Source: Timaviella obliquedivisa GSE-PSE-MK23-08B (lineage in GTDB: Bacteria > Cyanobacteriota > Cyanobacteriia > Elainellales > Elainellaceae). Taken from it: a stretch of 64,000 nucleotides of DNA. Positions 61,329 through 64,000 of the stretch are shown here, piece after piece. The position numbers and the translations under genes are program-made. The stretch spans positions 165,897 to 229,896 of the forward strand of contig JAHHII010000008.1 of the NCBI GenBank assembly GCA_019358855.1. Direction: 5' to 3'. The notes under the pieces are model-generated. The model saw nothing but the letters and a program-made list of their open reading frames with translations, ran no database searches and had not been told where the DNA came from. The number at the start of each line of letters is the position of its first letter. Positions within the stretch are counted from its first letter, which is position 1.

Positions 61329-61968
61329 TGCCTGCTCCCCGTACTGCTCCTACGCCAGAAGGGTCAAGAAAAATTCTACAGGCTGAAGTAGCCAAGGCTG
61401 AACTATCAGGTGCGGTAAAGGACACATTAGAGGTGATTTCTTGCGGATTGCTCGAAGAAATCGGTTCAGTCAAATCAAAATCACAAATATAGGCTCCTAA
61501 CAGTTCTCCTTGGGCATTAAAAACTCGAGTGCTGTAGCCAAAGTCTTGGGCAACCCTTCCCATTTGATTGAGAAAAGCGTAGCGATCGAGATAGTTATAG
61601 CTTGTCCAAGCTTGTTGATTAACCAGTAAGTCAACCCGATTAGGCATATCGTCAGTTCCAGGCTTTGCAATCCAGTTAGTTAGCAACTTCCCCCCAAATT
61701 GTTGTTTAGCCCACCACAAGCTAGGCATTGTCAATCCAGTTTGCGAAATGGTATTTGCCGTTACCCAAGCAGGGTTGGCTGGAGCTACGCCTTGCTCCAA
61801 AAGGTTAACTTCAGAGGGCGTTAATGGCTGAGTTAAAAGCAATAGCGCTTGAGCATCAAGGGCGATCGCCGGATTGCATTCATTTAGCCCCAAACCTAGC
61901 CCAATAATCCCACCCAGCAACCCACTTAATAATTGGCTGTTCATCACCGACATGACTATACCTTGCAT
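61312..61968 (-). CDS. Exported protein of unknown function
   Basis: 218 residues. The N-terminal hydrophobic stretch (LLSGLLGGIIGLGLGLNECN) is a signal or anchor. The middle (PSLWWAKQQFGGKLLTNWIA; RVDLLVNQQAWTSYNYLDRY; QDFGYSTRVFNAQGELLGAY) is typical of an uncharacterised cyanobacterial family. No motifs for function. Two closely spaced ATG codons (61968 and 61953) are possible starts. Confidence 0.65.
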   Translation of the reverse strand: MQGIVMSVMNSQLLSGLLGGIIGLGLGLNECNPAIALDAQALLLLTQPLTPSEVNLLEQGVAPANPAWVTANTISQTGLTMPSLWWAKQQFGGKLLTNWIAKPGTDDMPNRVDLLVNQQAWTSYNYLDRYAFLNQMGRVAQDFGYSTRVFNAQGELLGAYICDFDLTEPISSSNPQEITSNVSFTAPDSSALATSACRIFLDPSGVGAVRGAGTTGAL

Positions 61969-63120
61969 CTTATTTAAGATTACTGTGCATCAAGGGCAAC
62001 TGGCTTCACCTTAAGATTGGAGACTTAGAAAATCGCACTCAACTTTATTCAGTCAGCTTGATATAGCGCTACGGCAACTTCGTCCTTATGGCTATAGTTA
62101 GCAAACTTACAGTTTAACTCTGACTGACTCGCTACAATCCATTAAGTCTAGCCAGTCAGTGAAGATCAAAATTTCTAGGTTGATCTTCCCCATAAAGTTT
62201 TTTGAAAGACTAAAGCTCGAGTAATCATCTCATAGAATGACAAGTTCAAAATGGCAAATCCAACAATGTCAGTAATTTCACATGGTCTGTAGTATAAGAG
62301 ACTTGGCTCTTCTCAGTATATACCTGGTTAATAAAACGTTTTTTTATAAAGTTGAACTTGCGTAAGACCTGCCCTTCGTTCCATCCAGCTAAATATTGAG
62401 GATATCTATGTCTCAAAAAAACTGCGTTCTCAGTTAAACCACTGTACTTTTCTATAAAGGTAATGTAACATTCACTTTATTCGGATGAGCTCTAACCTGA
62501 AGCTAAGTAGGTTGAGTTAAAAAGTAATAAATGTCAATACTTAGTTGAATTTAATACGGCTTAATTCAACCTATGATTTCTTCTGAAAGATGTTACCCGT
62601 GATTGTTATTTACCTCTAGATCGTGAGCAGAGCAGAAGATTTTTTGTCTGCTGTGAGGATAGGAGAGACAGACACGACGGGCAGGTATGTGTTGTATTTT
62701 CACAAACCATAGCTTTTGGTTCCAGATCCATGGGGTTAGCTAGTTTCAAAACTTGAGAGACAAATATTCATTGTCATATACAGGGCGTGCATACCAGCAG
62801 AAAACCCTAGTCTAGGTTTAAAGCCAGTTGAATACGGCTTTCGATGCGATCGGGATATGAAGAATTTATAGGTACCTTGCTTCAGTTTTCTTTAGGTTGT
62901 TAGCTCTCTCCCTGGTTGTAATCCTTTAGATCAAGAGAAATACTATGAGCATCAACAAAGTCCGGGTGCATAGCTACCTAAAGCCGTCTTAGCAAAGTAT
63001 GGGTCTTTAAAAACGTTTAAAGAGATGATGCTTTGCTTAATCTCATTGGGATTTATTAAAAGATTCACTGCTAAAGATATTTCCGAAAACTTTGTTCTCA
63101 CGCCAAACACAATTATCCCT
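61969..63120. other. Long intergenic region before the HTH gene
   Basis: About 1.15 kb of AT-rich DNA. I see no gene, tRNA or known RNA. A hairpin GTTGAATT/AATTCAAC (62544-62570) lacks a U-tract. Frames on both strands are short and lack RBS. Confidence 0.45.
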
Positions 63121-63672
63121 ATGCCAAGACGCATTACTATCCAGCCTTGCCTTAGCCTTGACGAACTCGAAACCCGCTATCGTCAAGCAAAAGATCCGGT
63201 TGAACGGAGCCACTATCAAATTATCTGGCTGCTGGCTCAAGGTAGACCTAGCGAAGAAGTTGCATCCATTACCGGGTACAGCCGCAGTTGGATTTATGAA
63301 CTCGTCTGGGGTTACAACAGGATTGGGCCCGATACATTAGGTGATAAACGTCACGAGCATCCGGGTGCTGAGCCACTACTTGACGAATCTCAGCAGGCTC
63401 TTCTGAGACAGGTTTTGCAATCACCTCCTATTGATGGAGGGCGATGGAATGGTGCCAAGGTTGCTGATTGGATGAGCCAGCAACTCGGTCGTACAGTTAG
63501 CCGTCAGCGGGGTTGGGAATACCTCAAGTCAATGCGATATCGCTGGCGCGATAATCGATCTGACAGTGAACCATCTGAGCAGGCAGAGTCCAAAAAGTGG
63601 AAGCGGAATGCAGTCACCCAAGAGAATGCTAGAACCTCTCGTCCTCGACGGGCGCGCTTAGGAAATGCTTAA
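63121..63672 (+). CDS. IS630-type N-terminal winged-HTH protein, standalone
   Basis: 183 residues from ATG 63121. It matches the first (DNA-binding) part of IS630-family transposases: LDELETRYRQAKDPVERSHY, then QGRPSEEVASITGYSRSWIY and GDKRHEHPGAEPLL, and a second helical domain VADWMSQQLGRTVSRQRGWE. The catalytic DDE domain is absent; after the wing there is a basic tail (KKWKRNAVTQENARTSRPRR). It may be a domesticated regulator or a truncated transposase. No terminal inverted repeats were recognised around it. A strong terminator separates it from psbA. Confidence 0.75.
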   Translation: MPRRITIQPCLSLDELETRYRQAKDPVERSHYQIIWLLAQGRPSEEVASITGYSRSWIYELVWGYNRIGPDTLGDKRHEHPGAEPLLDESQQALLRQVLQSPPIDGGRWNGAKVADWMSQQLGRTVSRQRGWEYLKSMRYRWRDNRSDSEPSEQAESKKWKRNAVTQENARTSRPRRARLGNA

Positions 63673-63710
63673 GGACACGATCGCTTTCTTAATAAGTCCT
63701 AGAACTGACA

Positions 63711-63749
63711 GTAGGCGGGGTAAAACTAAGTTTTACCCCGCCTACTTTT
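63711..63749 (+). terminator. Strong intrinsic terminator upstream of psbA
   Basis: A 16-bp perfect stem GTAGGCGGGGTAAAAC (63711-63726) with 63730-63745, loop TAA, followed by TTTT. Ends transcription of the HTH gene before psbA. Confidence 0.92.
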
Positions 63750-63798
63750 CGATTAGTAAACAAAACCCAACAAAAAGTGAGGAATTGCTCAACACTGC

Positions 63799-63827
63799 TT
63801 TACAAAAGTCAATAAAGGCTCTAATAT
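63799..63827 (+). promoter_or_regulatory. psbA promoter
   Basis: TTTACA (63799-63804), 17-bp spacer, TAATAT (63822-63827; TATAAG overlaps at 63825), a canonical SigA-type promoter typical of psbA genes. About 50-60 nt of leader to the ATG. Confidence 0.8.
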
Positions 63828-63885
63828 AAGTTCAGACGAGTTAATCGCTCGTTGATAATTAATTTATAGACAAGCAATCATTACC

Positions 63886-64000
63886 ATGACAACAACCTTA
63901 CAACAACGCGAAAGTGCATCCCTGTGGGATCGCTTTTGTAGCTGGGTCACCTCCACCGACAACCGCCTCTACGTAGGCTGGTTCGGCGTTTTGATGATTC
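63886..64000 (+). CDS. psbA: Photosystem II D1 protein (5' part)
   Basis: First 38 codons, cut by the window end. [20 protein letters not shown] and [18 protein letters not shown] match the D1 N-terminus. D1 is a PSII reaction-centre core subunit binding P680 chlorophylls, pheophytin and QB. The isoform cannot be judged, since residue 130 and later lie outside the window. Preceded by its promoter and a strong terminator for the gene upstream. Confidence 0.97.
   Translation, partial: MTTTLQQRESASLWDRFCSWVTSTDNRLYVGWFGVLMI

Noticed and set aside
62544..62570. Terminator-like hairpin GTTGAATT/AATTCAAC
   Set aside because: AT-rich short stem with no U-tract and no gene immediately upstream.

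Overview
The window is cyanobacterial chromosome. The HIP1 octamer GCGATCGC occurs throughout, the right edge runs into the start of psbA (photosystem II D1), and there is a CpcS/CpeS-type phycobilin lyase, a biliverdin reductase, a cyanobacterial group 3 sigma factor and the Ccs1/CcdA (system II) cytochrome c maturation pair. Overall character fits a filamentous Leptolyngbya-like or related cyanobacterium, but nothing here fixes the genus. No rRNA, tRNA or CRISPR array was recognised.

Layout. 0-11.4 kb: a HEPN-domain protein, sigF, a BI-1 membrane protein, a TPR protein, a 2H phosphoesterase, holA, a DUF4168 protein, a large multispanning membrane protein, a PuuE-like deacetylase, a pentapeptide/TPR protein and a glycosyltransferase. 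11.4-13.2 kb is largely non-coding. 13.2-23.2 kb is a cellulose-synthase-type operon: outer-membrane porin, TPR scaffold, GH8 glucanase, BcsB, BcsA with PilZ. It reads as a BcsC split into a separate barrel and TPR protein. Its terminator hairpin contains the Shine-Dalgarno of chrA, followed by rbsK. 25.3-27.5 kb is an accessory patch: a 21-bp repeat array, copy 1 of a small-protein cassette with a structured leader, a broken VapC-type module and a gene interrupted by a 150-bp MITE. 27.5-38.4 kb is housekeeping: ccs1-ccdA, an ABC exporter, an LprI-like protein, PIN-PhoH, an InrS-like metal sensor, a kinase-N-lobe-only protein, fumC, a methyltransferase and an aldo/keto reductase.

38.4-51.4 kb is the main accessory region: a secreted repeat protein, a UPF0175/PIN module, a PIN module whose antitoxin carries an amber codon, copy 2 of the small-protein cassette, glbN, bvdR, a STAND (NB-ARC/TPR) gene with its partner, four relics of the same STAND 3' end, and several small toxin-antitoxin-like modules (DUF4258/DUF2283, RelE, HicBA, MazF) of which many are inactivated by one or two lesions. 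A 24-bp dispersed repeat is scattered through it. 51.4-64 kb: a membrane-anchored coiled-coil protein, a MacAB/YknXYZ-like exporter with a GbsR/MarR regulator, DUF2232, a CobT-like protein, a phycobiliprotein lyase, a solute-binding lipoprotein, about 1.1 kb of non-coding DNA, an IS630-type N-terminal HTH protein, a strong terminator, and the psbA promoter and start.

Best candidate for something undescribed: two inverted copies, 16 kb apart, of a cassette made of promoter, a ~218-nt leader with at least six conserved hairpins, a 66/74-residue unrecognised protein and a terminator. Differences between the copies fall mostly in hairpin loops, and one terminator pair covaries. A 12-bp helix conserved in both copies would sequester the ribosome-binding site, so this looks like a cis-regulatory RNA or mobile RNA-protein unit. 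In copy 2 a 24-bp repeat has inserted in frame into the protein, giving a clean before/after view of that repeat's mobility.
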